DNA of 64,000 bases from Mytilus californianus (GCF_021869535.1 NW_026262712.1:104598140-104662139); one strand, 5' to 3'; positions 46,885 through 58,984 are shown, numbered from the stretch's first letter. Numbers and translations: made by a program. Notes: generated by a model from the letters alone, not told the origin.

Positions 46885-47582
46885 AAGACTGAGAATGGAA
46901 ATGAAGAATGCGTCAAAGAGACAACAACCCAACCAAAGAGCAGAAAACAGCTGAAGGCCACCAATGGGTCTTCAACACAACGGGAAAATACTGCAACCAG
47001 AGGCGGGCTTCAGCTGGCCCCTAAATAAAAATGTATACTAGTTCAGTAAAAATGGACGTCACACTAAACTAAAAATTAAAAAAAAAACATACAAGACAAA
47101 CAAAGGCCAGAGGCTCCTGACTTGGGACAGGCGCAAAAGTGCGGCGGGGTTAAACATGTTTTGTGAGATCTCAACCCTCCCCCTATACCACTATAGCTAG
47201 CCAATGTAGAGAAAACAAACACACAGCAATACGCACAGTAAAACTCAGTTTAAAAGAAGTCCGAGTCCGATGTCAGAATAGGTAACAAAAGAAACTAAGC
47301 AAAATGACAATGATTCATAACTTAACAAAGGATTACTAGCAGTAACTGACATGCCAGCTCCAGACCTCATTTAAACCGAATGAAAGATTATGTCTTCATC
47401 ACATGAAAATCAAGCACAATCCCTCCTGTGAGGGGTTTAGTACTTACCGTCATAAAATATATGGGAAGAAAATGACTCGTTTAATGCCAACAACCGGTTT
47501 TAGAATTAGTGTGGTTATTACCGATGCAAAAACCCTATAAGTGAATCAATATTTATACCAAAATATGTCATCTTTAATGAGC
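46885..47582 (-). mobile_element. 5'-truncated Penelope-like retrocopy (3' end only)
   Basis: The sequence is co-linear with the 3' end of the element at 53,848-54,540. Its 3' boundary is at 'tgagaatggaaatg' in both. The copy stops at 47,582 inside what is C-terminal RT code in the other copy (shared 'ccctataagtgaatcaatat'). A shared 3' end with a variable 5' end is the hallmark of target-primed reverse transcription. Confidence 0.75.
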
Positions 47583-47997
47583 CTCCTCATGGAGTTTTTG
47601 ATTATGTGATTACTTGGCTGGTTTTTTTTTTGTGTGATTATTTGATTACTAGACCAAATATTTCATGATTATTTGATTATCAAGGACTGTATGTTAGATT
47701 ACTTAATTACCAAGTTTAAAAAATAAATTTGTGTGTATAGCAAACATATAAAATTTGGCTTGAAAGACGTCAATGTTTTTCGCCTCGCTCCGCTCGGAAA
47801 AATTGTTAAGAATTAAATCCGAAGATTGAACGCGTTTGTCCAGTAATCTTATTAGAATTCATACATATATTAACGTGCTCATGCATTTAAGTTTAACGAA
47901 ATCAGAGATATATCTTGTAATTAGATTGGTTCGTCTGATTTAGTATTTTTATCTGAAGTAAATTTACAAACTTCTTTAATAAAGGATTTGAAAAAGA
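47583..47997. other. Stretch without gene
   Basis: Contains a loose direct repeat of 'tgattatttgattac' words near 47,598-47,710. Confidence 0.45.
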
Positions 47998-48260
47998 ATG
48001 TGCCCATAGTACATGAATGCCCCACTCGCACTATCATTTTCTATGTCCAGTGGACCGTGAATTTGCGATCAGAACTTTAACTTGGCATTAAAATTAGAAA
48101 GATCATATCATATGTAATATGTGTATTGAATTTCAAGTTGATTGGACTACAACTTCATCAAAAACTACCTTGACCAAAAACATTAACCTGAAGCGGAACA
48201 GACGGATGAACGGAAGAACGAACGGACGAACAAACCGAAAAACATAATGTTCATACATGG
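47998..48260 (-). repeat. Repeat R3, inverted copy
   Basis: Reverse complement of 10,433-10,705. Confidence 0.75.
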
Positions 48261-48489
48261 GACTAAAAAAAGTACGGAAATTGAATGAAGGTCTGGTAAA
48301 TCTCAATGAGACCATAACAGGCATATCCAAATAAAGTTCTCTGAAGTCAAAAACAACTTCCCCCACCTGAGATCTATTTCCACTACTTCTGCAATATTGT
48401 ATTTATCAATAATAATATAAATAGAAATTGTATGCATGTAAATTAAAAACGATTAGGGTAAACTTATCAATCCTTTAAATAAATCTATT

Positions 48490-49320
48490 TTAAAAGGTTA
48501 CCAATTGAACACTGTAAATTGATCTTTGAATATTGTTTTAATTGGTATAAATATTAATTTTGTTATCAGTAACTTAAAACCATACTACATATTATTGTTA
48601 TACACACCAAGTTACTATGATCTGTTGATACCTATGATTTGGCATTGCACAAGGTCATGTCTTTCTCTGACTGTTAATAACGTCTTTACACTGGATGTTG
48701 GATGTGTACTGATTGATATTTTAGTCTTTGATACATGATTTTTGTATTAGTTGTTATTGGCTTTAAACTAGCTGTCAGTAACTGCGAGTACTCTCAGATC
48801 TGTACTTTGTGTCCTTTTTTTGTTTGTTAAGGATGTATAAATACCCTGCACCGTCTGGTCTGTGCTTTTGTTAAGATGTTTTTTTTCTGTTTTTATCGGT
48901 CTGATATGTTAAGCCCTTTTCAACTGATTTTTATAGTTTGTTCTTATGTTGTGCTGTAACAAAACTGTCCCAGGTTAAGCGGAGGGTTGAGCGCTCACAA
49001 ACATGTTTAACCCCGCCACATACTGTATGTGCCTGTCCCAAGCTAGGAGCCTGTAGTTCAGTTTGTTGATGTCTGTCATATTTGTTTTTAGTTTTATTGT
49101 GTTATGAATTAGGCCGTTATTTTTCTCAATTGAACTCTTTCATATTTTTCATGTGAGTGCCTAGTATACCTGACTATACTGTATGTTTTTTTTTTCTCAT
49201 TGTTGAAGGCGGTACAGTTGCCTACATTGTATATATAACTGCTTACATCCACTTCATTTGAACTTTGGGGATATTTGTCACATTGGCAATCATACCACAT
49301 CTCATTATTAAAAAATGTTG
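48490..49320 (+). repeat. Core repeat R6, longest copy
   Basis: Includes 'gttacaccaagttactatga'-like sequence, 'tgtttaaccccgccacatac', 'gcctgtcccaagctaggag' and the terminal core 'tcacattggcaatcatacca'. The 70-codon frame at 48,526-48,738 lies inside this non-coding repeat. Confidence 0.65.
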
Positions 49321-49779
49321 AGGGGGTTGAAATTTGTATTTCTAAGGAAAGTTCAAATGTTTTCCTCCCAGGTCACAAAGTTTTAATTGGATATTTTCAC
49401 ATTTTGCTGTACCCTTGGATTTGTGTTTAGAGCCAACCAGAGCTTTCTGCCTGTTGGTGGGTAGTTGAAGACCATTTTGTGAGCTCTAGGTGTCTTTTTG
49501 TGTATTGCATATGGTGATTTGGTGATGTCTTCATGTCATTGTCCCATTACTTTGTATAGACAGCTTATAAGTCAACCTTATCTATCAAAGACGACAAATG
49601 ATGGCCAAAGCTCTCCTGGGCTTTTGTATAGTCATGCGAGAATAAAGATATAAACTGACTTGGCTTAGTATAAACATGTATATTTAGTAAACTCGTATAA
49701 ATTTATGTCAAATTAATATTTTAAGACAACAAAAAATATAAAAGTGTAAAAAAAAATGTTTTTAATAAATGTTGAAAAT
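49321..49779. other. Stretch without gene
   Basis: No coding signal. 49,440-49,650 looks like a diverged dispersed repeat ('agagccaaccagagctttct', 'gggcttttgtatagtcatgc'), but I cannot pair it within the window. Confidence 0.4.
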
Positions 49780-50225
49780 ATTATTAGGGCCCCGCCGAAT
49801 GGCGGCGCCCTATAGTGATCAGTCTGTCCGTCCGTCCGTCTGTCCGTCCGTCTGTCCGTCTGTCTGTCTGTCTGTTAGTCCGTCCGTAACAAATTGTGTC
49901 TACTCTATATCTAGAGTACCGTTACGATTTCAAAGTTTATACTTGACATGTATATTAACCAGAGGGTGTGTCATAATGTATGTACAAAGTCAAAGGTCAA
50001 GGTCAAATATTTTGGTTTCAGTTGAGAACCCCCATGTCCTATGGTAAAGATCGTGTCCGCTCTATATCTTGAGAACCGTTATGATTTCAAAGTTTATACT
50101 TGACATGTATATAAACCAACACCAGAGGGTGTGTTATAATTTATGTACAACTTCCTAGGTCAAAGGTCAAGGTCATAAACTTTGGTTTCAGTTGACATCC
50201 CCATGTCCTATGGTAAAGATACAAA
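49780..50225 (+). repeat. CCGT-bearing repeat R4, long copy with duplicated body
   Basis: It begins 'agggccccgccgaatggcgg', followed by a (GTCC)n/(GTCT)n run at 49,823-49,880. The body containing 'gatttcaaagtttatacttg' and 'aaaggtcaaggtca' is then present twice (49,900-50,040 and 50,060-50,215). DR1 sequence AGGTCAAAGGTCA at 50,157-50,169. Confidence 0.75.
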
Positions 50226-50284
50226 TTTTTAAATGCACATTATTCACAGCGGGGTCCACAGAGATTGATCCAATCTCAATGATA

Positions 50285-50505
50285 TCTAGTTGTGTTTGTG
50301 AGTGGCCGTGGATAAAGGCATGCTTTATGGTCTGGGTTAAAAAAAAGTATTAACTTCGGGTTCAAGTCCCTGCCCATCCCAGAGAATCAAATGGTTGCTT
50401 CCTTGGGAACAATAGAGATTGAAGATGTTGAGAGTGAATATCAGATAATATTTCTTTTTTGTTCTGCGGCGACGTTAAAGGAACACCAATCAGTCAATCG
50501 ATTTT
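50285..50505 (+). mobile_element. tRNA-derived SINE
   Basis: A pol III A-box-like 'gtggccgtggataaaggc' and a matching B-box GGTTCAAGTCC (50,359-50,369) lie about 55 bp apart. A tRNA-unrelated body and the end 'cgacgttaaaggaacaccaa' with 'tcaatc' tail follow. The head does not fold as a full tRNA, so I call a SINE rather than a tRNA gene. Confidence 0.7.
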
Positions 50506-50844
50506 TGTGACTATGGCTTCAGTTGTGTAATATTCCTTGTTGTAAAAGTTCATTTTCTGCTTTGTGTAGACTTATTTAGACTTGGAATAGATCTGCGAAG
50601 ACTAATGAACGGTCATGTGTGGTTTTGCCATTTTATATGCATACAGATGTCTTGATATGATACGATGCTACCGGACATAGAAAAAACTGTCCCTTTTTCA
50701 TGGAAAATTAAACTGTTACTGTTTATTAAAGAATACAAAACTGGCTCTCTTTTCTGTAAATACAAATAAAAAGCTGACATGGGTTAAACTAAAGCTAGAA
50801 ATCCCAATCTCCCGACATCAATTCATTTAAAAAGACCATATATA

Positions 50845-51200
50845 GATATAATTAGATGTGGTATGAGTGCCAACGAGACAATTCTCCATCCAAGTCACAA
50901 TTTGTAAAAGAAAAACCATTAAAGGTCAAAGTACGGTCTTCAACACGGAGCCTTGGCTCACACCGAACAGCAAACTACAAAGGGTCCCAAAATGACCAGT
51001 GCAAAACCATTCAAACGGGAAAACCAACGGTCTAATCCATATACTTAACGAGAAACGAGAACACTTATGAATCACATCAACAAACGACAACTACTGAACA
51101 TCAGGTTCCTGACTTAGGACAGGTGCAAACAAATGCAGCGGGTTTAAACGTTTTAATAGGTACCAAATTCACCCTTACTCGAAACAATAGTGTAACATAT
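50845..51200 (-). repeat. Core repeat R6, inverted copy
   Basis: Starts 'gatgtggtatgagtgccaac', then 'acaattctccatccaa', 'aaaccattcaaacgggaaaa' and 'ggttcctgacttaggacagg'. Confidence 0.7.
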
Positions 51201-51673
51201 GACCTTAAAATTAAACATTGAAGGGCTAAACTTGCATTGAGCCTTGTTCAGGCCCTAAAATAGAAAAATAAAGAGATGTGGAGTAAATGTGCATGGAACA
51301 ACATCGCACACAATACATAGAAAAAATGAAAATTATCAATGAACAGGGCTTTTATTCCTGTTCTTCATCTCGAAAGTAGCCGGAGGGTCTTCGACGAGGC
51401 AACGAAACCATTCATACCCTTCATATGTCTTTTGATGTTGTCCCTAAATACTAAAAGTCTTACACTGAATCTATATATTTTGATATATTGTCGAAAAAAT
51501 AAATAAAACAACACTTGCGTTTCAGATTAAGAAAGGGTCCGAAAGAAACGTTCAAAATGCACGATTTTCGTCCTTTTTTCAGATCTTTTGGGGGCCTTGA
51601 GCCCTAGACCCCTCGCCCAAAATTTATTTTGCTTCACTTGTTATAGAGGCTAGTTACGGCCCAGTCTTATCAT

Positions 51674-52434
51674 CTTAGATCAACCTTTCTAAACTTAAAA
51701 GTAAAGATCACGCACCCTTATTGTTAAGATTGATAAAAAACTTTTGCATCCGTCGACATTAACTTCGATTTAAATACTATAGATCTGATAATCGCTGTGC
51801 ATGTATACTTTAACGACTGGGCTAGTTTTCTTATCAGTTTTAAAAATAGTAACCTCCCTTGTTAATGTGATGTTGTAATCTATCTATCTATTTGTACCAT
51901 CTTTATATAATATTATATTGTACAATTTAAATGTATGATCCGTTTAATATTTAAATTTAATAATTTTTTTTTTAGTAAAGATATAAACATGGTAATTTGA
52001 AAGGCTTTGATTCATTTATCACCGTAGTTCAATTCATAAGTCAGGCGATCTATTTTGTCTACATTATGTTGAAAGAACACCGGGGTGTTTACATTGGCCT
52101 TATTTACTATCAATGACTGTGAAACAAGAAAGGAAAACAGTGTACATAATAAAACGAGAAATGATTGAAATTACATACAAAATTAATCATTAGTGAAATC
52201 CAAAACGAAAAAACGGAAACACTTTTATTTTCATTTTGGTTTTAGAAAAATCAAAAACAAAAAATGAAAACACTTTCGTTTTCCGTTTTGGTTTTAGAGA
52301 AATCAAAAACGAAAAACGAAAACACTTTGGTTTTTGAGAAATCAAAAACGAAAAATGAAAATGCTCTCGTTTTTGTTTTTTGTTTTTGATATTTCAAAAT
52401 GAAAAAACGAATGGACGCAAATATACACGGACCC
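51674..52434 (-). repeat. Right terminal inverted repeat
   Basis: Reverse complement of 44,697-45,470. Runs from 'tcatcttagatcaacctttc' to the outer end 'atatacacggaccc'. Confidence 0.85.
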
Positions 52435-53690
52435 ATCAGGTCTCAAAATAACGATCTTTCCATTAAATCTTATTTCATTGAACATTTATTGTATCTCCAA
52501 CAGAACTCTCCCTTCTAACGATGTGAATCCAATCTTCTGGAATAGATTGTTTCAATTTATGAAATTCGGCAACCCAGTTTACCTAACACTTCGATTTGTT
52601 TAAAATATAGTTTTCCAATGATGACATAGTGTCATCTAGAATATCATTTAAGTATAGTATATCACACTCAATCCAGTTTTCAAAGATAGTTGGTTTGTTA
52701 TAAAATGTAATCAATTAATTCCCCCATATTAAACAACATATGTAACTGGTTGTTTTGTTTGCCCATCCCCAGTCAAAATCCTACACCTTATTACTTCAAT
52801 ATAAGATTATGGAACACCTATCGTTTTTAATTCATGTTGAATATAAAACAAAATATATTATTCGATACATTTATATATTCAAAATGTATAAGCTTCCAGT
52901 TGGCAAGTTTGCCATAAACAAGTCTATATACCCATGATGCGTTTAGCGACATAACATAACTTTTAAAATTGACCATTTGTTAGCCCCTTTTTCATACGGA
53001 CTTATTATCAGGTTTCCTTTTACTTTGTCTGGCTTCCCATCCCAAATGTATTCAATGCTTTGTGTTATAGTTCTTTAAGCTAGCTTTCGATAATTAAGCA
53101 AGTACTTCCCAAGTATGTAAATAAAGGCAAGATTAGTGCTTTTATAATTAGTATTTTCCCTATAATTGAAAGTTTCTTTTTTCCCCATGTCTATTTTTAT
53201 AAAAAAAAAATATTGTACAATCCCAATTAGACTTTTTGCATTCCTCTTTCTTATGCCCGAAAAACACCAATAAAGCTTTAAAACGTCTTTCTTCCAAATT
53301 ATTCTCAGCAATTTTATCTTTACATGATTTCAATTTCCCGATCCATAATACTTCTGTTTAATTTGCAGTTATCAATAAACCTGACAACAGGCCAATAATT
53401 TCTATTACATTCTTTGCAGATACTACATCGTTTCTTGATGCTGTGACTTTTCCCATCTAGGTTAACAGTGATTCTTTTTACTTATTCTTTTTTCAAAGAA
53501 GATAAAGGACATCTTTGTTGTATTCCCCGAGAATTTTTGAAATTTTCTGATACCCACCCATTATTCATGACACATGTTTGAACGTCTGTATACATAGTTT
53601 TAGCCCATTTTATAAATGATTCATATTTAACCTGACAGTGTTACTGCTTTTTGTCTTATGCATTACATACAACGTCAGCTGAAAAAATAA
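52435..53690 (-). pseudogene. L1/Tx1-like LINE ORF2, upstream part of split LINE
   Basis: Reading down the minus strand: YESFIKWAKTMYTDVQTCVM and NSRGIQQRCPLSSL (RT RGxRQGCPLS motif, 53,640-53,500); DVVSAKNVIEIIGLLSGLLI and TEVLWIGKLKSCKDKIAENN; then LSIIGKILIIKALILP, with IEYIWDGKPDKVKG; and finally FYNKPTIFENWIECDILYLN and FHKLKQSIPEDWIHIVRRES. These are successive palm, thumb and C-terminal blocks of an L1/Tx1-like ORF2. Stops and frameshifts are frequent. The sequence stops at the outer edge of the inverted-repeat element and resumes at 44,696. Confidence 0.8.
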
Positions 53691-53847
53691 TTTTGTCGTA
53701 TGGTCTTTCATGACAAATGATTTTCACGTGAAATTCAAGTTATTTGTAAGGTCAAAGTCATTTTGACTTTATATGGTTGAAAACGTTTTCGAGAACAAAT
53801 ATCTATAATTCAGTTGTTATAAGAGAAGCAGATATTACCGATAAAAT

Positions 53848-56385
53848 TGAGAATGGAAATGGGGAGTGTGTCAAAGAGACAACAACCCGACCATAGAACA
53901 GACAACAGCAGAAGGTCACCAACAGGTCTTCAATGCAGCGAGAAATTCCCGCACCCGGAGGCGTCCTTCAGCTGGCCCCTAAACAAATATATATACTAGT
54001 TCAGTGATAATGAACGCCATACTAAACTCCAAATTGTACACAAGAAACTAAAATTAAAAATAATACAAGACTAACAAAGGCTAGAGGCTCCTGACTTTGG
54101 ACAGGCGCAAAAATGCGGCGGGGTTAAACATGTTTATGAGATCTCAGCCCTCCCCTATACCTCTAGCCAATGTAGAAATGTAAACGCATAACAATACGCA
54201 CATTAAAATTCAGTTCAAGAGAAGTCCGAGTCTGATGTCAGAAGATGTAACCAAAGAAAATAAACAAAATGACAATAATACATAAATAACAACAGACTAC
54301 TAGCAGTTAACTGACATGCCAGCTCCAGACTTCAATTAAACTGATTGAAAGATTATGTCTTCATCATATGAATTTCAGGCACAATCCTTCCCGTTAGGGG
54401 TTTAGTATCATACCATCATAACATATATGAGAAGAACATAACCCGTGTCATGCCAACAACTGGTTTTTAAATAAATGTGTTAAGTGCCGATGCAAAGACC
54501 CTATAAGTGAATCAATATTAACGCCAAAATATGCAATCTTTAATGACCTGACAACAGTATCGTAACTATATCCCTTCTTAATAAGTCTATTTAAAGGTTT
54601 TGTTAGCTTCAGAGGTGAATACTGACATTTTTGTGCTTTATAAAGAATATTTCCATAAAAAATTGGATGTGAAATACCTGAACGTATAAGAAGTCTGCAT
54701 GTTGAGCTATATTTACGAATGATGTCATTATACCGATGATAAAATTTAGTTTTGCCTAGTTTGTGATATCGAAAACCCTGGTGTAATAATTTTTCAGTAA
54801 TACATAAATTTCTCTTGTTAAAATCTAAAACATTGTTACATACACGAGCGAATCGTACAAGTTGAGATATATAAACACCGTAAGATGGTGACAAGGGAAC
54901 GTTACCATCTAAAAATGGATAATTAACGATAGGAAATGAAAAATCATCTCTTTTATCATATATTTTAGTATTAAGCTTCCCGTTAATGATATAGATATCA
55001 AGATCGAGGAAAGGGCAGTGGTCATTGTTAGTATTAGCTTTCTTTAAAGTAAGTTCAACAGGATAAATTTCTTTAGTATACATACTGAAGTCGTCATTAT
55101 TGAGAGCCAAAATATCATCCAAATATCTAAAAGTATTATTAAATTAGTGTATCAGATGTTGTTTCGATGGGTCTTTGCTGATTTTTGTCATAAATTGTAA
55201 CTCATAGCAATACAAGAAAAGGTCCGCAATAAGTGGTGCACAGTTAGTCCCCATTGGAATTCCGATAACCTGACGATATAAGGAATCTCCAAAGCGAACA
55301 AAATGTTATCTAGTAAAAATTCAAGGGCATATATAGTATCAAAGCATGTCCAATTGACATAGTTTTTTTTGTTTATTGCTACTAAAAAATGACCTAAAAG
55401 AATCTGAACATATATATTCACGTTCTGACTTTTTAAATGCCCATTTAATTAGGTGTGTGAATTTTTCTTAATGAGAATGTGAGGCAATGTGGTATATAGG
55501 GTAGAAAAATCAAAACTTTGAACAGATTCAAAATCACCAATATATGCATGCAATTTATCAAGTACTTCCAACGAGTTCTTGACACTCCAAAAGTAATTAA
55601 TTCCACTATTTTCGAAGGCCTTATTTGAACAATTTATTATCAGGTTTTTGATTGTACCAAGTGTACTGGTAAGAAGAATAGACAATTTAGTAGTGGAACA
55701 ATGGCTTGAAGACGAAATGAATCTATATTTGTAAGGTGTTTTGTGTAGCTTCGGAAGCCAATACATAGTTGGGACTTTCATTGTATTTGGTTCTGCTTGT
55801 AAAGCGGTAGCTAAAAGTTTATGTTTGTTACAGTTGTCGTTTTCTGAAAATTGAGTCAGTTGGAATGTTGGTGAATTGGTGATTTCTTTTTTCAGAACCT
55901 CAATGTAAAATTTACGTCAAACAATAATAATATTATTAGCAGCTTTATCGGCCGGGACAAAAACAAATTTCTTGGCTAGTTCTTTTAGTTTATGTTTGAT
56001 ACGAGAAATAGGTTTATTGTGGTTATTTTTAAGAGTAAAATGTTCTTTAAAATGTTGAATACGTATATCAACTATGTTCATTACTGATTTAAAAAAAGAG
56101 TCCAAAGATTTTTTGTCAGCTTTTTCCCGTTTTATCCATTTCAAACAGTAAGTATGGAGTGAGTCGTGGATGATATTACGACACTCATTCCAATTAATAA
56201 TTGACGGGGGACGATATTTAGGTCCTTTACTGAGGAATGATTTTAACTCTCGGTCTTGAACGATTTTAAGATCTCCTGTTATAACATGAGAAATGGGTCC
56301 ATAAATGTATTCGGAATTACTGCAATTACATGAAGTAGGTGTATTTTCACTGATATTAACATCTTTACACAAGAGGTCACAAGAA
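53848..56385 (-). pseudogene. Penelope-like retroelement, nearly full-length but broken
   Basis: From 56,372 downward the frame gives an N-terminal block (ELKSFLSKGPKYRPPSIINW, then FVFVPADKAANNIIIV). A TGA at 55,917-55,919 interrupts it, but the same frame continues with RKFYIEVLKKEI and VPTMYWLPKLHKTPYKYRFI (RT fingers) and SFDFSTLYTTLPH. Frameshifts lie between 55,450 and 55,190. The final frame (54,448-55,137) holds FRYLDDILAL with the catalytic YLDD at 55,114-55,125, then KEIYPVELTL, CPFLDLDIYI, IYDKRDDFSFPIVNYPF and SYGVYISQLVRFARVCNNVL. The last 600 bp (53,848-54,447) are a non-coding 3' end shared with 46,885-47,582. No GIY-YIG domain follows in this copy. The motif set is Penelope-like, but clade placement needs a tree. 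Confidence 0.75.
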
Positions 56386-56985
56386 AAGAGAAATATATAT
56401 AGGTAGTGAGAGGCACCATCTATATAGCGTAAAGTGAAGTTTAAGGATAAAGCTTGTTTCTTTTCATTCTTCTGAAGAAGCTCCTGTATGAAGTCAGCCT
56501 CATTTTAATAAAGGAACAAGCCGGCAAAAAATGGAGCACTGTTTTTTCTAATAACAATGTCGATAGTTTGTTGAACAACATGTCCTCTAAACATAACACA
56601 TATGTTGTCGAATTAGGAAATTAAGCATCTTGATAATGTCAGTCTTACCTGAGACAAGATACTTGCATGTATGTTCGTTGGCCATTGTTTTTTATAAAAA
56701 AAAACATGATCAATTTTTTTAACTTGCCTTATAGTTTGGAATGGGGAATACTTGTGTAAAGGTTAGAAAATACAAATGTTTTTATACTATTGCAAGAGGA
56801 AAGAGACTTAGATTACATGTACTCTAACAGATCTTTCGAATGTTTTAGTACCCACTACGTATTCTCGACGGCCCTAGAGTATGTAGTTTCACAATAACTT
56901 CGAAGCCCGGTTTTGATTGCTGATAACATTGATATTAATGATTTAGCAAGAACATTCATGGAGCACTTGGAAGACCCAGCAATAT
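56386..56985 (-). pseudogene. Second Penelope-like RT fragment
   Basis: Minus-strand pieces are KCSMNVLAKSLISMLSAIKT, KDLLEYM, SSCNSIKTFVFSNLYTSIPH, DIIKMLNFLI, then NEADFIQELLQKNEKKQALS and FTLRYIDGAS, where YIDD has become YIDG. The sequence then switches directly to the N-terminal region of the element at 53,848-56,385, so that element appears inserted in this one. Related to 25,680-25,970 and, by family, to 9,640-10,090. Confidence 0.65.
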
Positions 56986-57298
56986 AAAAGAGAGACGACA
57001 GATACAAGAAAAGATACTCAAACTCGTAAGTCGAAAACAAACGTACATTATTGCAATGGCAAAAATCAAAATACGACCAAAAGACAAACAACAGTATACA
57101 AAACATAACTTGAAAAACTAAAGACGGAGAACACAAACCCCACTAAATACTGGGGGTGATCTCAGGTGCTCCGGAAGTCCTATTCATAAGTTATATCAAG
57201 TGATTTGGCATCACACTATAGCGGATTGGTAATTGACTCATATTTTATCCTAAGACATCACCCAATCAATAAACAATCGGTCAAGTAAATGAGCATAT
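56986..57298 (-). mobile_element. Penelope-like 3'-end fragment inserted in RT relic
   Basis: About 313 bp matching the 3' non-coding end at 9,890-10,065 ('gggggtgatctcagg', 'agacaaacaacagtatacaa') plus more. The related sequence at 25,890-25,920 runs straight from 'cttggaa' to 'aatattacgttgtttgtaag' without it. ATATA on both edges may be the target duplication. Confidence 0.65.
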
Positions 57299-57370
57299 AA
57301 CGTTGTTTGTAAGGACACCTATGTAGTTAAGGTATCCAATAAAGTGAAGGAAGATTCAGATTACTGAGGC

Positions 57371-58529
57371 CAAATTAGTATAACTTTGTATTTGACTGAA
57401 TATATAAAAGGAAAAAAAAACTAAATTGAAATCGATCAAATCTTTCAAATTATTGTGAAGTTGATTGTTGACGTTAGTTTAAAAACCAAACCATTTTTTT
57501 TCCTTACAACATGAATATTCCTATAGTACAAGATTTCGCTTTTTCAAATGATAAATAATTTAGTTGTGTGTTTAGCAAAGGGGGATTATGTATCACATTC
57601 TGTCCTTGGTGACCCCACTACATGTGAACATGTTAGAAGGAAAAGATCAATATCCTCTATTTCCATATAGTGTAAGAATGTATCTGCCTTTATTGTGTGC
57701 AATTGTTTTAATATATTATTGTAATTAAGTATGTAATGAATCAGTTTCCATTTAAATATTTTACATCAGTTTTCATCCAAATATTTTATATCTGTTATCA
57801 TCAACACATATAAACGATTAAATGCAGGTTTAGTATTTTCCCGGATTACATTTGTTTTTCATCTTTAAAATCAAATAACTGATGGTATTCCTCTTGATTT
57901 AAGTAAAAAGTTATTAATGTCATGACTATTTAGGGATTGTATTATGTTTAATTTATTTATATTGAAGTTTCCGTGTATATTTTTTATAACTTGGGTTACT
58001 TAGTGAGGATATTAGTAAACTGTTTTGAAATAGCTATCTCATCTATTGTTAGTTCAGCGATCCATTTTTCCATATTTTTAAGTTAACGCAATATTATATC
58101 AGACGATGTGTTTCTTTCGTCATCTAACAAATCATGTATACCTTATTCCGAATACACAGTAGGCTTTTGTGTTGTTTTCTTTTCTTTTTTTCTTATATAA
58201 GTCTTTCTTCTTTTTTTGGTATAAATCTTATAAAATGAATTGATAATACATATCTCTATATTTATATCATTCATAACATGCGTAACTGAAAAATGTGAGT
58301 CACTATTTAGATATTAACATTTGATTTTACTCAGAAGAAAAGGCATATCAATAATTTCTCTCATATATATTTATATATATATATATAATCAAATTTCGTT
58401 ACACGAGACATAAATGTTATGTGATCATTGGAATATTAACAGCACAAATGCAAGTTCAAGACACCCGGTTGCTAACGGCAAGGTATTTCTACATGAAACA
58501 TTGATTTATTTGTTAACATATGTTTATCT
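57371..58529. other. AT-rich stretch without gene
   Basis: Nothing recognised except a (TA)n run near 58,362-58,387. Confidence 0.5.
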
Positions 58530-58790
58530 TTTCAAATTTTACATTGTACAAACAACATGATACAAAATATATCTGCTTCATTTGTATATTAACGACATCT
58601 TAAACTATCATATTAGGTTCGGATTGCAAAAAAACATAGCCCCATATTCTTTTCCATTTTTATTGTCCAACGGTTCTGCATTGATGTCAACACAGGCGCA
58701 GTACATTCTATTACCAGTTATTTGATCACTCATCAGATAACCATTATATTCTGAGTTTCATCCAGTGCAAGTATTTCGACCTTGAATATT
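58530..58790 (-). pseudogene. Relic of the C4-like gene's last exon
   Basis: On the minus strand, after 'aaggtcgaaatacttgcact', the translation gives NSEYNGYLMSDQ, then CACVDINAEPLDNKNGKEYG and AMFF, aligning to exon 4 of the gene at 33,664-33,902. A TGA replaces the Trp of the GW motif and the end is frame-broken. It lies 25 kb from the intact gene, with no other exon nearby. Confidence 0.75.
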
Positions 58791-58984
58791 TCGAATTACT
58801 CTTAAGGTAATGTGCTTAAGGTTTTATGTGTACATTACACATTTTAAAACCTGCTCAATCAATTTTCAATACTTTAAAAAAAGGAAGCCAAAAATTCATA
58901 AAAATTTTAAAAAGAGCAATAGGCCATTCCAACCTCAAACGAATGAAATCAAACAACAACAAATCCAATATCATAAGTCAAATA

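Larger units (their letters stand above)
44697..52434. mobile_element. 7.7-kb foldback-like element with long inverted termini
   Basis: The outer ends are GGGTCCGTGTATATTTGCGT and its exact complement. The arms are 44,697-45,470 and 51,674-52,434, similar throughout with small indels. Flanking hexamers CATCGG (44,692-44,697) and CATCAG (52,434-52,439) differ by one base and may be the target-site duplication. The element splits one LINE (parts at 44,160-44,696 and 52,435-53,690), which proves it is an insertion. Each arm's outer part is built of about 55-bp direct repeats, as in foldback elements. The 6.2-kb middle holds other repeats and no transposase that I can recognise. Superfamily unknown. 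Confidence 0.75.

Noticed and set aside
50340-50380. tRNA gene suggested by a perfect B box
   Set aside because: No full cloverleaf can be drawn; the A/B boxes head a SINE-like body.
44697-52434. Polinton/Maverick identity for the inverted-repeat element
   Set aside because: A 6-bp flank duplication would fit, but the ends lack the usual AG start, the element is too short, and no polymerase, integrase or capsid gene is visible.
54448-55137. 224-codon frame as a host gene
   Set aside because: It carries YLDD and Penelope-like RT motifs and is part of a broken retroelement.
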